A DNA stretch of 64,000 nucleotides, taken from the NCBI GenBank assembly GCA_905221295.1, contig CAJNCP010000003.1:1-64000 (forward strand), in the 5' to 3' direction. Under the pieces are notes generated by a model. The model had not been told where the DNA came from. It did no database searches and saw nothing but the letters and a program-made list of their open reading frames with translations. This document shows positions 47,222 to 63,497 of the stretch, one piece after another (the first letter of the stretch is position 1; each line of letters starts with the position of its first letter). Origin of the DNA: a bacterium (GTDB taxonomy: Bacteria > Bacillota > Bacilli > Lactobacillales > Streptococcaceae). The translations under genes and the position numbers were made by a program.

Positions 47222-47317
47222 AGCTTCCTCCAACTCTTTTATTTTAAAGGATTTTAGGATTTTTTACAAGCTATTCCACTTAAATTCTAGAATTTTTTAC
47301 AAAAATTTCCGATAAAA

Positions 47318-47337
47318 AAACTGGGGTTCCCCAGTTT
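47318..47337 (-). terminator. Terminator behind the aquaglyceroporin gene
   Basis: AAACTGGGG (47318-47326) and CCCCAGTTT (47329-47337) form the stem, followed by TTTTTTTATC on the minus strand. Confidence 0.85.
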
Positions 47338-47344
47338 CATTTTA

Positions 47345-48214
47345 TTATAGGTAAAGTAGTTTAAAGACTGCTACTGCTGCAATACCAGCTGCGATTGGTG
47401 CTACAACTGGAACCCATGCATACCACCATTTTGAATCACCCTTGTGTTGACCAAGAACTGATTTTGGAAGGAGTTCGTGAAGAAGACGTGGTCCGAAGTC
47501 ACGAGCCGGATTCAAACCAGGTCCAGTAGGTCCACCAAGTGAAGTTACCAAGGCCATCACTAGGAAACCAAGTGCCAAGTGAGCAACTGAAAGTCCAGCA
47601 GCTGTGTGTGGTGCTACTTGAGCTTTTACTGCCAATTCACTTAAGTCAACAGTTTGACCAGCTTGAGTAGCCATTTGTTTCATGTATTGAAGAACCTCAG
47701 CACCGAAGAAGTTTTTAGTCAAACCAAGCGCTGCAAAGAAAAGAACAAATGAACCTACAAACTCATTTAGGAAACCATTAACCGTTGCTGCGAAACGTGA
47801 TTCTTTTGTACCGTGGTCGATGCTTGAAATCGTTGAGAAGGTACCTAAGATATTGTTTGGGTTTTCTGTTTTCAAGTAATAAGGACGGTGAGTCGCTACA
47901 ACCAAAGCTTGACCAAAAATTGCCCCCAAAACTTGCGCAAGGATGTAAAATGGTACTTGATCCCAAGAGAAAAGACCACTAACAGCAAGTCCAAGAGTAA
48001 AAGCTGGGTTGATGTGGTTTCCTGATACGTTACCGAACATCAAGGCTGGGATCATAACCCCCATACCATAACCAACTGCGATAACGAGCCAGCCACTTTG
48101 GTGACCTTTCGTACCTTTAAGTTCAACGTTAGCAACTGCACCATTACCAAGAATGATCAAAATAGCAGTTCCCAAGAATTCTGTGGCATATTTAATAGCC
48201 CATGTAAAATCCAT
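47345..48214 (-). CDS. glpF: Aquaglyceroporin (glycerol facilitator)
   Basis: 289 residues, six membrane helices and two NPA loops: GNHINPAFTLGLAV and GPGLNPARDFGPRLLH. The Asp after the second NPAR and the long extracellular loop point to glycerol transport rather than pure water. Single gene with its own terminator. The long loop between helices 3 and 4 (residues ~115-190) is large. Confidence 0.92.
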   Translation of the reverse strand: MDFTWAIKYATEFLGTAILIILGNGAVANVELKGTKGHQSGWLVIAVGYGMGVMIPALMFGNVSGNHINPAFTLGLAVSGLFSWDQVPFYILAQVLGAIFGQALVVATHRPYYLKTENPNNILGTFSTISSIDHGTKESRFAATVNGFLNEFVGSFVLFFAALGLTKNFFGAEVLQYMKQMATQAGQTVDLSELAVKAQVAPHTAAGLSVAHLALGFLVMALVTSLGGPTGPGLNPARDFGPRLLHELLPKSVLGQHKGDSKWWYAWVPVVAPIAAGIAAVAVFKLLYL

Positions 48215-48336
48215 TTGATAGATTCTCCTTAATTTTTTTTAGACAATCCTTATTCTATCAATTTTTAGGCCTTTTCGCAACCGATTTTCTAAAAGAATCT
48301 CTGGAAAACGCTTTATTTAACCTATCTTTAAGAAAA

Positions 48337-48365
48337 GGACAAAAGAAGTCAAACTCCTTTTGTCC
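48337..48365 (-). terminator. Terminator behind the ATP-grasp gene
   Basis: GGACAAAAG (48337-48345) and CTTTTGTCC (48357-48365) form a 9-bp stem 7 nt after the stop at 48372; the minus strand continues TTTTCTTA. Confidence 0.8.
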
Positions 48366-48371
48366 TAATCG

Positions 48372-49538
48372 TTATTCTTGACGCTGACCAAAATCTGCAA
48401 TCATCTGCTCCATCTCTTGGCGACTCGGAGTGGTCAGCATATAAAGGTAGTCCCCTTGTAGCTCTGCAAAGGCAGCTGGCATGATTTTTTTGACCTTGAA
48501 TTGCTGGCTGTATTTGGCAAGAAGGTCCTCTTCTGAATAAACATAATTGGCATTTGCACGACGCGATGTAGCCAAGCAATACTGGGGCTCAAACTCTGAT
48601 GTAGGGAATTCTTCACCCGCGACAATAGCCGCATAACCTCGGTAGAGGTCAAAAGAGTGGGCATAATTGTAAACATCAATCGTAAAGCCACCCGCAGGAC
48701 GGTTATTGTACTCAATGGCAATGTAGTCGTCCCCGTCACGGAAGAACTCGATATGGAAAAAGCGTTCTCTCATTCCAAATTCCTTGACTATGGCCTCACC
48801 ATACTTGCGCAGTTTGGGATCCATATCCTTAAGCACATAGTAGGAATTGTCCATCTTATAAATCATGAGATTAAGTGGTGTATGGGCGTAGTCAAAAGTC
48901 GTTGAAAAGACAATCTTGCCGTCCTTATCCACTAGTCCATCAAAGGTACAGATTTCGCTAGAAGTGACAAATTTCTCAAAGAAATAAACGGTCGATTGGT
49001 CCCATTCTTGCTTGAACCGATCTACATCTTCCTGACTTTCCAACTTAAAGGTGGCTGCCGCTCCCACTCCATTATCAGGTTTGGCTATCATTGGTAAGCC
49101 AATCGTCTCGACTGCTTGATCTACATCTGCTTCTGTCTGGATAACAGCGCCAGGTACAACAGGTACGCCTGCTTTCTGGAAGAGTTTCTTCATCTCAGAC
49201 TTAAACTTGGTCTTTTTGAGATCCTCTGGTTTGGCACCAAAGACATTGAATTGTTCTCTAAGTGTTGCGTCCAACTCAAGCCAGTATTCATTGTGGGACT
49301 CAATGCGGTCGATAGGACCATGCTTGTAGAAAAGAAAAGCTACTGCACGCTTGACTTCATCTATATTCTCAAGATTGTCTACACGGAAATACTCGGTCAG
49401 GCTATTACGCAAAGGCTCATCCAGTTGCTCGTAAGGTTCTTGACCAATCCCCAAAACTGTGATACCTTTATTGGCTAGTTCAATAGTAAACTGTTGAAAA
49501 TTTTGTGGATAGTAGGGAGAAATAACAAGGTAATTCAT
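48372..49538 (-). CDS. ATP-grasp enzyme, carbamoyl-phosphate-synthase-like
   Basis: 388 residues from ATG 49538 (ribosome site GGAG); an in-frame TTG just upstream is less likely. The ATP-grasp fold is seen in FGAKPEDLKKTKFKSEMKKL, LPMIAKPDNGVGAAATFKLE and FHIEFFRDGDDYIAIEYNNR (metal Glu/Asn). Such enzymes ligate a carboxylate to an amine or thiol. It follows two esterases in one operon, so it probably acts on the same small molecule; the substrate is unknown. Confidence 0.85.
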   Translation of the reverse strand: MNYLVISPYYPQNFQQFTIELANKGITVLGIGQEPYEQLDEPLRNSLTEYFRVDNLENIDEVKRAVAFLFYKHGPIDRIESHNEYWLELDATLREQFNVFGAKPEDLKKTKFKSEMKKLFQKAGVPVVPGAVIQTEADVDQAVETIGLPMIAKPDNGVGAAATFKLESQEDVDRFKQEWDQSTVYFFEKFVTSSEICTFDGLVDKDGKIVFSTTFDYAHTPLNLMIYKMDNSYYVLKDMDPKLRKYGEAIVKEFGMRERFFHIEFFRDGDDYIAIEYNNRPAGGFTIDVYNYAHSFDLYRGYAAIVAGEEFPTSEFEPQYCLATSRRANANYVYSEEDLLAKYSQQFKVKKIMPAAFAELQGDYLYMLTTPSRQEMEQMIADFGQRQE

Positions 49539-49550
49539 AGGCAACTCCTT

Positions 49551-50291
49551 TTATAGATACAGGTGTCCAAGAAAATAGGGCATTTGTTTACGCCACCATT
49601 CCCAGTCATGGGCGACATCGTGTCCCCATTCCGCAAACCAGGCTGGAATTTGTTTCTGGTCAAAGGCTTCTTTGAGCTTGTAGAAGGATGGCAGACCATC
49701 TTGTTCCCAAGCACCAAGACCCGTACAGACGACAATCTCCGCCTGACGGTAACGATCGATAAACCAGCCGTCATTCTGATTCCAAATATAATCTACTGGC
49801 GAGTTCTGGTAAATAGCATCATCATTGTAGTAATCACCGACAAAGAAACGTGCGTCGTAAACACCACTGAGAGCAATCACCTTGGTAAAGACATCCGGAT
49901 GCTGGAGGAAGAAATTGAGTGCATGGTAGGCTCCCATCGAGCAACCTGTCGTCATCATACCGTCAAACCAACCTGTCTTATGCTTGATAAAAGGAATGGC
50001 CTCCTCAATCACATAGCGTTCGTAGGCACGGTGCATATCTGCTTGGTCATGACCATTTTTCCAAGTGGCCAACCAGCTCTCACTGTCAACACTGGATAGG
50101 GTAAAGAACTGAACACGACCTTCTTCGATAAAGGAAGCACAGGCATCAATCATGCCAAAATCATAGTATTCATTGTGACTGCCACCAGATGAAGCAAAAA
50201 CCACGACTGGAATCCCAGCGTGTCCATAACGGTTGAGATACATTTCACGGTTGAGGTGGCCACTCCAGTGGCTAAGATGTTCAATATGCAT
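49551..50291 (-). CDS. Esterase D-type alpha/beta hydrolase
   Basis: 246 residues. The nucleophile elbow TGCSMGAYHALNF holds the serine near 118; the family is putative esterase PF00756. The GH-D motif EWGHDVAHDWEWW holds the catalytic histidine near 229. No signal peptide. It lies between a second esterase and the ATP-grasp gene, separated by 12 nt and 20 nt. Confidence 0.88.
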   Translation of the reverse strand: MHIEHLSHWSGHLNREMYLNRYGHAGIPVVVFASSGGSHNEYYDFGMIDACASFIEEGRVQFFTLSSVDSESWLATWKNGHDQADMHRAYERYVIEEAIPFIKHKTGWFDGMMTTGCSMGAYHALNFFLQHPDVFTKVIALSGVYDARFFVGDYYNDDAIYQNSPVDYIWNQNDGWFIDRYRQAEIVVCTGLGAWEQDGLPSFYKLKEAFDQKQIPAWFAEWGHDVAHDWEWWRKQMPYFLGHLYL

Positions 50292-50311
50292 TGGCTTTCT
50301 CCTTTCCTAAC

Positions 50312-51136
50312 TTACCATTTCTCTGCAAAAAAACGGAGACAGTCTGGTAAATTTTCCGACCAAGGGATCTCACTATGGATAGCACCAGACTGAACTTTCA
50401 AAACAAGATTATCCAAGTGTACTCCTCCTGCAATCAAATCATGATAATAGCGAAGTGATGAGTCGATATAGGCTTGCTTGATATTGCCAGCCATCAAGGT
50501 CTTGTCTGTATCATCTGCTTCTTCCGTTCCAACATAGATGAAAATACGCTGATCAGGCGACAGTTTCTTGCGCTCGATAAAGCGATTAAAGGCTTCTTGG
50601 TGGAGCCAGTTAGCAGATGAGAAGACACCTAGACAACCAATTCGGTCTTGGTACTCTAATCCAATAAACTGGGTAATATTGCCTCCTAGTGACGAGCCAA
50701 TCATAGCCGTATGCTGGCGATCAGCTTTGGTACGGTAGGTCTCATCGATAAAAGGCTTGACCACTTCCATAACAAACTCGGCATACTCCACGCCCTTACC
50801 GCCAAACTGCTGGCCTGGGATAGGAGATTCTTGGAACTTCCAAGCCGCATACTCATTCATCCGTCCCATTCCATCATTGTCAATAGCAACAACAATCATG
50901 CGACTGATGTCTGGGTTTCGCTTAATAGCTGGGATTATCTTCCAAGAGTGTCCAATATAGGATTCCTTGCTGTAAAAGACATTTTGCCCGTCATGAAAAT
51001 AAACAACAGGGTAAAAACGGTCTGTATCTTTCTCGTAATCCTTAGGCAGAAGAACACGCACACGACGCTCCTTTCCTGTATAAGGAACCTTGAGTTTGTG
51101 TTCTTTCATTTTTAAATAAAAGTAGGAATGATTCAT
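50312..51136 (-). CDS. Esterase D-type alpha/beta hydrolase, second copy
   Basis: 274 residues from ATG 51136; a longer TTG start at 51160 would begin at the predicted transcription start. Elbow AMIGSSLGGNITQFIG (serine near 131), Asp and the histidine in SGAIHSEIPW. It is first in the operon with the other esterase and ATP-grasp enzyme. The two esterases are not close copies. Confidence 0.86.
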   Translation of the reverse strand: MNHSYFYLKMKEHKLKVPYTGKERRVRVLLPKDYEKDTDRFYPVVYFHDGQNVFYSKESYIGHSWKIIPAIKRNPDISRMIVVAIDNDGMGRMNEYAAWKFQESPIPGQQFGGKGVEYAEFVMEVVKPFIDETYRTKADRQHTAMIGSSLGGNITQFIGLEYQDRIGCLGVFSSANWLHQEAFNRFIERKKLSPDQRIFIYVGTEEADDTDKTLMAGNIKQAYIDSSLRYYHDLIAGGVHLDNLVLKVQSGAIHSEIPWSENLPDCLRFFAEKW

Positions 51137-51169
51137 TGTCAGAAAACTCTCTATATTCAAAATTTTATC

Positions 51170-51180
51170 TTATTATACCA
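51170..51180 (-). promoter_or_regulatory. Extended -10 promoter of the esterase operon
   Basis: TGGTATAAT on the minus strand, at about 51171-51180. The start would be near 51163, a leader of about 26 nt before the ATG at 51136. No strong -35. Confidence 0.65.
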
Positions 51181-51272
51181 TAAAAGTAGAAAAAAAGTCA
51201 GTAATTGTCCATTTTAAGGATAAATAACTAACTTTTCTCATTTAATATTCTAAATTCTTCTGGTTTTTCTGA

Positions 51273-52487
51273 TTAGAGGAGATTATCAATCAAGTTATCG
51301 ACTTCATCTTTTTCAGCTTGAGGTGTGATCTTAGTAATCATAATCCCTGCCACTGCCCGCTCAACCAAACCTTCAACATCCATCCGTTTTTCATACTGCT
51401 CAGCATTTTCTATCTTAGGATTGGTCTTAGGACGGTCAGGCGCAAAAATAGTACAGCAGTCCTCAAAAGGCTGGATAGAAATTTCAAAGGTATCAATTTC
51501 CTGAGCAATGTCAATGATTTCCAACTTGTCCATAGTAACCACAGGGCGAATAATAGGAGTGTTGGTCACAGCGTTGATAGCCTGCATGCTTTCCAAAGTC
51601 TGGCTTGCCACCTGACCAAGACTTTCCCCATTGATAATGACCAGACCCTTTCTCACTTCACGGATACGGTCGGTAATCCGCATCATAAAACGACGCGTCA
51701 AGGTCATGAGATAGGCTTCTGGCGCCTTGGCCTTGATTTCCTCTTGAATTTCAGTGAAAGGCACCTCAATAAACTGGATATTACCCCCAAACTTGGTCAA
51801 TTTACGAGTCAAGTTCTGCGCTTTCTTGAGGGCACCGGGACTAGTATATGGTGGACTAGCAAAGTGAACGGCTTCGATATCTACCCCACGTTTAAGGGCA
51901 AGATAACCCGCTACAGGTGAGTCAATACCACCTGACAACATAAGCATCCCCTTACCAGAAGTTCCCACTGGCAAACCACCTGCTCCACGAATGGTTTCAT
52001 AGGAAAGATAAGCCGCTTCCTCACGAATCTCCACTTGAAGTGTGATATCAGGATTTTTCATTTGGGCTTGAATAGTTGGAATAGCTTCAAAAACAGCTCC
52101 ACCAAGGGTTTGGTTGAGTTCTCGACTGTCCAACTCAAAGTTGTGGTCACTACGTTTACTAGAAATCTTAAAGGTCATGCCCTCCTTGTAGATGTCCTGC
52201 ATAATCTCTTGGACAGTAGCCTTAAGCCTTACAACTGACTTTTCAACCTTATATACTGGAGAAAAGTTTTGAATCCCGAAGACTTGTTTGAGTGATTCTG
52301 CAACTGCTGTGTAATCGGCTCCATTCAGGTAAACGTGGGCACGGTCGCGATCAGCGGTTACCTTAACTTGGGGATAGATGGACAAAACGTCCGAAATGTT
52401 ATTGCGAAGTTTATTGATGAACCGCATACGGTTTTTGCCCTTGGTTGACAACTCTCCGTAGCGAATCATAATTTCTGAATACTGCAT
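51273..52487 (-). CDS. thiI: tRNA 4-thiouridine synthase ThiI
   Basis: 404 residues: NFLD/THUMP region up to ~165, then the PP-loop [18 protein letters not shown] near 184, and [15 protein letters not shown] near 340. It lacks the C-terminal rhodanese domain of E. coli ThiI, as in most Gram-positive forms. It transfers sulfur from IscS to U8 of tRNA. It follows iscS by 8 nt, an operon that supports the partnership. Confidence 0.96.
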   Translation of the reverse strand: MQYSEIMIRYGELSTKGKNRMRFINKLRNNISDVLSIYPQVKVTADRDRAHVYLNGADYTAVAESLKQVFGIQNFSPVYKVEKSVVRLKATVQEIMQDIYKEGMTFKISSKRSDHNFELDSRELNQTLGGAVFEAIPTIQAQMKNPDITLQVEIREEAAYLSYETIRGAGGLPVGTSGKGMLMLSGGIDSPVAGYLALKRGVDIEAVHFASPPYTSPGALKKAQNLTRKLTKFGGNIQFIEVPFTEIQEEIKAKAPEAYLMTLTRRFMMRITDRIREVRKGLVIINGESLGQVASQTLESMQAINAVTNTPIIRPVVTMDKLEIIDIAQEIDTFEISIQPFEDCCTIFAPDRPKTNPKIENAEQYEKRMDVEGLVERAVAGIMITKITPQAEKDEVDNLIDNLL

Positions 52488-52495
52488 GAATGCTC

Positions 52496-53638
52496 CTATC
52501 TTACTTTTCTAGTTTGATTGTAGATTAATTTTAGCTTGGTCAAAAATTGCTCGACCTGACTCATATCATTTTCCAGATCTAGACTTAGGCGCACAGCCGA
52601 CTGGGCCTTATCCTTGTCCACTCCCATTGCAATCAAGGTGCCTGCAGGTTTTCCAGCCTTGGACGAACAAGCAGAGGTTGTGGAAATGAAAATATCATAG
52701 TCTTCAAAGGCGTGAACAATGACCTCACCACGAACACCCTTGATTCCAAAAGTCAGGATATGAGGGGCAAAGTCTTCCTCGTCTGAAAAGACTAAAATGT
52801 CTGGATAATCTAAAAGAGCTTGGCGAATAACTTCCTTCATCTGCCCTGTCTTACTAGTAAAGATATCCAGCTTTTCTATAGACAAACGGAGGGCCTTGGC
52901 TGTCGCTGCAATCCCTGCCAGATTTTCAGTTGTCGAACGATAGTCTCCCTCTTGACCACCACCAGTTAACAGAGGCGTAATTTTCTTACCAGACTTGATA
53001 TAGACAAAGCCAACACCTCTGACACCATGAAACTTATGACTTGAGAAGGTCGCGAAATCCACTCGATCTGTCAGATATTTTTCAGTCGGAATCTTAGCGA
53101 GTGCCTGAACTGCATCAACGTGGAAGGAAATGGTTGGCTTGTCTGCCAACAGTTCTGAGATGGTCTCAATAGGCTGGATAGAGCCAATTTCGTTGTTAAC
53201 TGCCATGATGGAGACGAGAGTCGTATCAGGTCGTATCAAAGTTCCTAGAGCCTCAACATCTACAAATCCTCTGCTATCAACTGGAGCAAAATCCACCTCA
53301 AAACCTTGACTTTTCAGCCAGAGGGCTGACTCCTTGACTGCTGGATGTTCAATAGCTGATACGATGATGTGCTTGCCAAACTGGGCTTTTTCAAAGGCCA
53401 CACCCTTGATGACCCAGTTATCTCCTTCTGTTCCACCAGAGGTAAAGAGGATTTCATCACTCTTCTTCCCAATCAAATCCGCAATCTGCTGCCGGGAAGC
53501 ATCTAAAATTCGTGTTGCTTGGTCTCCCAAACGATGGAGACTGGATGGATTTCCTACAATTTTCGAAGCGACCTGCATATAGGTCTCAAGAGCTTCAGGA
53601 TAAGGCTTGGTCGTTGCCGAATTATCAAAGTAGATCAT
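52496..53638 (-). CDS. iscS: Cysteine desulfurase (IscS/NifS type)
   Basis: 380 residues. Start [19 protein letters not shown]; the PLP lysine is in [13 protein letters not shown] near 203, and the persulfide cysteine in STTSACSSK near 323. It frees sulfur from cysteine for ThiI downstream. Length is typical. Confidence 0.95.
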   Translation of the reverse strand: MIYFDNSATTKPYPEALETYMQVASKIVGNPSSLHRLGDQATRILDASRQQIADLIGKKSDEILFTSGGTEGDNWVIKGVAFEKAQFGKHIIVSAIEHPAVKESALWLKSQGFEVDFAPVDSRGFVDVEALGTLIRPDTTLVSIMAVNNEIGSIQPIETISELLADKPTISFHVDAVQALAKIPTEKYLTDRVDFATFSSHKFHGVRGVGFVYIKSGKKITPLLTGGGQEGDYRSTTENLAGIAATAKALRLSIEKLDIFTSKTGQMKEVIRQALLDYPDILVFSDEEDFAPHILTFGIKGVRGEVIVHAFEDYDIFISTTSACSSKAGKPAGTLIAMGVDKDKAQSAVRLSLDLENDMSQVEQFLTKLKLIYNQTRKVR

Positions 53639-53775
53639 GTTTTCTCACGCTTTCTAAAATCACTCCTTCTATTTTATCATGAAACGAAGCTTACGACAAG
53701 AAAGGGAAGTTTCTCTTTTTTTAAGATTTTTTTAAAGAAATGAGGTATAATAAATCATAATCAAAGGAGAGTATC

Positions 53776-54189
53776 ATGTCGAACTATCGTAGAACTTCTA
53801 ATAAATCAAAAACTGAACACATTAAAAAAGGATTCACTGTCTTTCAAAAAACGATTGCTACCATCGGTAGTATCCTTGGTCTGATCACCGCTACTATCAC
53901 TATTATGAACGCTTTGGATAAAAATAAAAAAGAGGAGCCAACCACTCCTCAACAAACGACAGTCATTAGAGAAATTCAAAAAGAGGCTCCTACGGATACA
54001 AATAGCCCTACGCAAAAACAAACTCCAAACCAAGATGCACCTCAAAAAAAAGAAGAGACCCAACCTTCTAATAGTAAAGAGGAAAAAACAAAAGAGGACG
54101 GTACAAGCAAAATTGAACAAAAAGATACTTCCTCATCAAATAGCCCAAGAAGTGAGACTGGGACGACTGCAAGTAATGGTGGCTCCTAA
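53776..54189 (+). CDS. Small membrane-anchored hypothetical protein (DUF6556-like)
   Basis: 137 residues. A basic N-terminus, one membrane helix (TIATIGSILGLITATITIM, about 27-45), then a low-complexity Lys/Glu/Gln/Ser/Thr tail of about 90 residues. AAAGGAG ribosome site; TATAAT at 53746-53751 without a clear -35. I recognise only the general pattern. The tail looks extracytoplasmic and disordered. Confidence 0.75.
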   Translation: MSNYRRTSNKSKTEHIKKGFTVFQKTIATIGSILGLITATITIMNALDKNKKEEPTTPQQTTVIREIQKEAPTDTNSPTQKQTPNQDAPQKKEETQPSNSKEEKTKEDGTSKIEQKDTSSSNSPRSETGTTASNGGS

Positions 54190-54200
54190 ATTCAACATTT

Positions 54201-54224
54201 ACCAGCGCCTAGAGCTGGTTTTTT
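54201..54224 (+). terminator. Terminator of the small membrane protein gene
   Basis: ACCAGC (54201-54206) and GCTGGT (54214-54219) followed by TTTTTT. Confidence 0.8.
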
Positions 54225-54234
54225 CGTATCATAG

Positions 54235-54267
54235 AAAAAATCAGGAACAAATGTTCCTGATTTTTTT
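54235..54267. terminator. Bidirectional terminator, also for the GH101 gene
   Basis: AAAAAATCAGGAACA (54235-54249) pairs with TGTTCCTGATTTTTT (54252-54266). Two terminators in tandem separate the converging genes. Confidence 0.85.
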
Positions 54268-54325
54268 GTAGTCATTTAGGATAAATGATTTTACAAAAAT
54301 CATCTGTCCAAAGGAATTTTATCGT

Positions 54326-60808
<6,483 letters not shown>

Positions 60809-60819
60809 CTAGTTTGGAA

Positions 60820-60834
60820 AGTAAGCGTTTGCAT
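60820..60834 (-). promoter_or_regulatory. CcpA cre site upstream of the GH101 gene
   Basis: ATGCAAACGCTTACT on the minus strand matches WTGNAANCGNWNNCW at every fixed position. It ends 27 bp before the ATG, placed as in bgaA, so glucose repression of both glycan enzymes is predicted. Confidence 0.85.
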
Positions 60835-61104
60835 ATTTCTCTAAAAAAATAACCTCCTCCATTTTTAAACACTACTTCCTAAACAAATATTTTCTATTCC
60901 AATTCAATATATCAAAAACAGCTTAAAAAATCAATAGCTTAACAGGTAAAATTAGTAAAAGTATAATCAAAATATTAGGCAAATCTAAATACAGTTTCAA
61001 CCCCTGCTGAATAAAAGTTTGGGAAAGCAATAAAAATGAAACTAGCTCTCAAAAATGGAGCTAGAATAGTTCCTTTTTAAGAGAAAGTTTCATACATGTT
61101 TATT
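60835..61104. other. Upstream region of the GH101 gene
   Basis: AT-rich. A weak promoter candidate TTGATA/AAATAT (spacer 17, minus strand) lies near 60890-60918. A hairpin CTAGCTC/GAGCTAG at 61042-61064 is the ftsK terminator. I see no gene. Confidence 0.5.
61042..61064 (-). terminator. Terminator behind ftsK
   Basis: CTAGCTC (61042-61048) and GAGCTAG (61058-61064) form a 7-bp stem followed by TTTCATTTTTATT on the minus strand, 41 nt past the stop. Confidence 0.6.
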
Positions 61105-63411
61105 CTATTGTTGCAATACTTTTCGTGGTTTGGTTCCTTCAGCTGGGCCTATGACACCTGCCATTTCAAGTTCTTCCATAAGGCGGGTCGCACGGTTAAA
61201 TCCAACTGACAAACGACGCTGAATCATAGAAGCACTGGCTTTCTGCGTCTCGATAACCAGAGCCTTGGCTTCTTCAAAGAGCGGATCGCCATCAGTTTCG
61301 CCGTCAGAAAATTCTCCTTCATTTTCAGAGACTTCTCCTGGGTCAAAGCTATCATCGTAGTCCGCATCTGCCTGAGCCTTGATGAAGTTTACGATACGTT
61401 CAACATCATCATCCGAGATAAAGGACCCTTGCAGACGGACTGGGTGATTTTCATCGATTGGTTTAAAGAGCATATCTCCTCGACCAAGCAGTTTTTCAGC
61501 TCCATTTTCATCCAAGATGGTTCGTGAATCTGTACCTGAAGAAACTGCAAAAGCCACACGAGACGGGACATTGGCCTTGATAAGACCAGAGATAACATCA
61601 ACCGATGGCCGCTGCGTTGCTAGAATCATGTGAATCCCTGCAGCACGTGCCTTCTGTCCGAGACGGATGATAGCATCTTCCACTTCCTTGCTGGCCACCA
61701 TCATAAGGTCAGCCAACTCGTCCACAATGACAACAATCAAAGGCAGGGGTACTTGTTTATACTCAGACTGGGCATTGAATTCTTCGACCTTTGCATTGTA
61801 ACCAGCGATATTTCGCACACCAACCTTAGCAAAGAGTTCATAACGGTTTTCCATCTCATCCACCACCTTTTGCAGAGCCTTGCTGGCCTTGCGTGGATTG
61901 GTCACAACTGGAATCAAGAGGTGAGGAATGTCATTGTAAACCGATAACTCAACCATCTTAGGATCGACCATCATAAACTTGACCTGGTCGGGTCTTGCTT
62001 TCATCAGAATACTAGCGATAATACCATTAACTGCGACTGATTTCCCTGATCCCGTCGAACCTGCAACCAGTAGGTGGGGCATCTTGGAAAGGTCAAAGGT
62101 GCGAGCAGTTCCATTGACAGCCTTACCCAGAGGAATTTCGAGGAGATTTTCTGGTTTAGTCTGAGACTGTTCCCAGAGCTCACGGAAAGAAACGGTCGCA
62201 ATCTCAGAGTTTGGAACCTCAATTCCGACTAGGGATTTTCCAGGTATTGGAGCCTCAATCCGAACATCCTTGGCTGCCAGAGCCAGCGCTAAGTCGTCTG
62301 CCAGATTGGAAATGCGGTTAACCCGTACCCCAACGGCTGGCTTGACTTCATATTTTGTAACAGATGGACCGATTTCAGCCCGTTCAACTGTTACCTTGAT
62401 ACCAAAACTAGCAAAGGTTTCTTCTAGGATTTTGATATTTTCTCGAACAATCTTCTTTTCCTTGGACTGATCTTTGGGTTTATCTGGTGCAAAGAGTTGC
62501 AAGCTTGGCAGTTTGTATTCGAGGGCTTCCTTGGCAGAAAAATCAACCTGCACCTCTTCATCCTCAAAGTCTTCTTCCACATCTGGAACGTCAAAATCAG
62601 CTTGAGGGAGGATAATCTCTGGTTCAATCCATTCTTCCTCAGGAATTGGTGGGAGATCGTAGACTGGTACTTCTGATAAGATTTCTCCAGTTTCAGGATC
62701 TACAGGGGGAAGCGGTAGTGCATCCTGTTCTTCTTGTTCTCTCTGAATTCTGGCTGCTTCTTCAGCTTCTTGACGAGCCTTCTCTTCTTCTCTCTTGATG
62801 AAGCGTTCCTGTTTTCTCTGTTCCTGTTTTTCCATGAAAGATCTAAACTGCGCTCCAATAAAGGCTGCGACATCATAAATAGACCAAGGACTAACCAAGA
62901 GTGCCCCAACTAGAATCAAGAGAACTCCAATAAAATACGATCCGATATTGGAGAAAAGAAAAGATATGGGGATATAAAGTCCGACACCAAGTAGGCCTCC
63001 ACCAGCAAAACTAGTCACCCGCATACCAGTAAGGTCCGTCATAACTTGAGACAAGGTCCCTTTTAGAACTGACTGCTCCAAGCCAAATTTCCAGACAAGA
63101 TAAGCCTCAAAAATTAAGAGTAAGCCAGCGAAGATACAGAGAAAACCTGACAGAAGTCCTTCTTGCTTACGGATCCATTTAAATAGAAAAAGATAAATAA
63201 GAAGGGCACCAATGGCCACATAGGCCAAACTTCCGACCAACAGTCGAATGAGATTATAAAGGGTGATACCAGCTGCACCAAGCTTGAGGGCTGCAATAAT
63301 CAACAATAAGGCAATCCCTAAGGAAATCAACATCCTCTGGATAGCCTGTTTTCTTTCAAGTTCTGCTTTAGACGGTCTCCGTCTTGTTTTTGTAGTATTC
63401 TTGTTTGCCAT
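61105..63411 (-). CDS. ftsK: DNA translocase FtsK/SpoIIIE
   Basis: 768 residues. Four N-terminal membrane helices to ~185, an acidic linker, then the alpha/beta motor with Walker [14 protein letters not shown] (about 449) and Walker [12 protein letters not shown] (about 560), and the gamma winged helix at the C-terminus ([17 protein letters not shown]). It pumps chromosome DNA through the division septum. The start has a -10 (TGTTATAAT) so near that the mRNA is predicted to be leaderless. Confidence 0.96.
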   Translation of the reverse strand: MANKNTTKTRRRPSKAELERKQAIQRMLISLGIALLLIIAALKLGAAGITLYNLIRLLVGSLAYVAIGALLIYLFLFKWIRKQEGLLSGFLCIFAGLLLIFEAYLVWKFGLEQSVLKGTLSQVMTDLTGMRVTSFAGGGLLGVGLYIPISFLFSNIGSYFIGVLLILVGALLVSPWSIYDVAAFIGAQFRSFMEKQEQRKQERFIKREEEKARQEAEEAARIQREQEEQDALPLPPVDPETGEILSEVPVYDLPPIPEEEWIEPEIILPQADFDVPDVEEDFEDEEVQVDFSAKEALEYKLPSLQLFAPDKPKDQSKEKKIVRENIKILEETFASFGIKVTVERAEIGPSVTKYEVKPAVGVRVNRISNLADDLALALAAKDVRIEAPIPGKSLVGIEVPNSEIATVSFRELWEQSQTKPENLLEIPLGKAVNGTARTFDLSKMPHLLVAGSTGSGKSVAVNGIIASILMKARPDQVKFMMVDPKMVELSVYNDIPHLLIPVVTNPRKASKALQKVVDEMENRYELFAKVGVRNIAGYNAKVEEFNAQSEYKQVPLPLIVVIVDELADLMMVASKEVEDAIIRLGQKARAAGIHMILATQRPSVDVISGLIKANVPSRVAFAVSSGTDSRTILDENGAEKLLGRGDMLFKPIDENHPVRLQGSFISDDDVERIVNFIKAQADADYDDSFDPGEVSENEGEFSDGETDGDPLFEEAKALVIETQKASASMIQRRLSVGFNRATRLMEELEMAGVIGPAEGTKPRKVLQQ

Positions 63412-63417
63412 TCTTCT

Positions 63418-63426
63418 ATTATAACA
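63418..63426 (-). promoter_or_regulatory. Extended -10 promoter abutting the ftsK start
   Basis: TGTTATAAT on the minus strand ends 6 nt before the ATG at 63411, so initiation 7 nt downstream hits the start codon. The intervening AGAAGA could be read as a weak ribosome site only if initiation occurs further upstream. Confidence 0.6.
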
Positions 63427-63453
63427 TATTTCACAGCCATTTCGAACAGAGAA

Positions 63454-63481
63454 AAAGATTGCACCACAGGGTACAATCTTT
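63454..63481 (-). terminator. Terminator behind the fructose PTS gene
   Basis: AAAGATTG (63454-63461) and CAATCTTT (63474-63481) form an 8-bp stem with TTTTTC following on the minus strand. Confidence 0.75.
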
Positions 63482-63497
63482 CTATTTTGATACTTTT

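Noticed and set aside
49563-50099. Plus-strand ORF of 178 codons
   Set aside because: Antisense to the esterase gene, no ribosome site, no recognisable domain.
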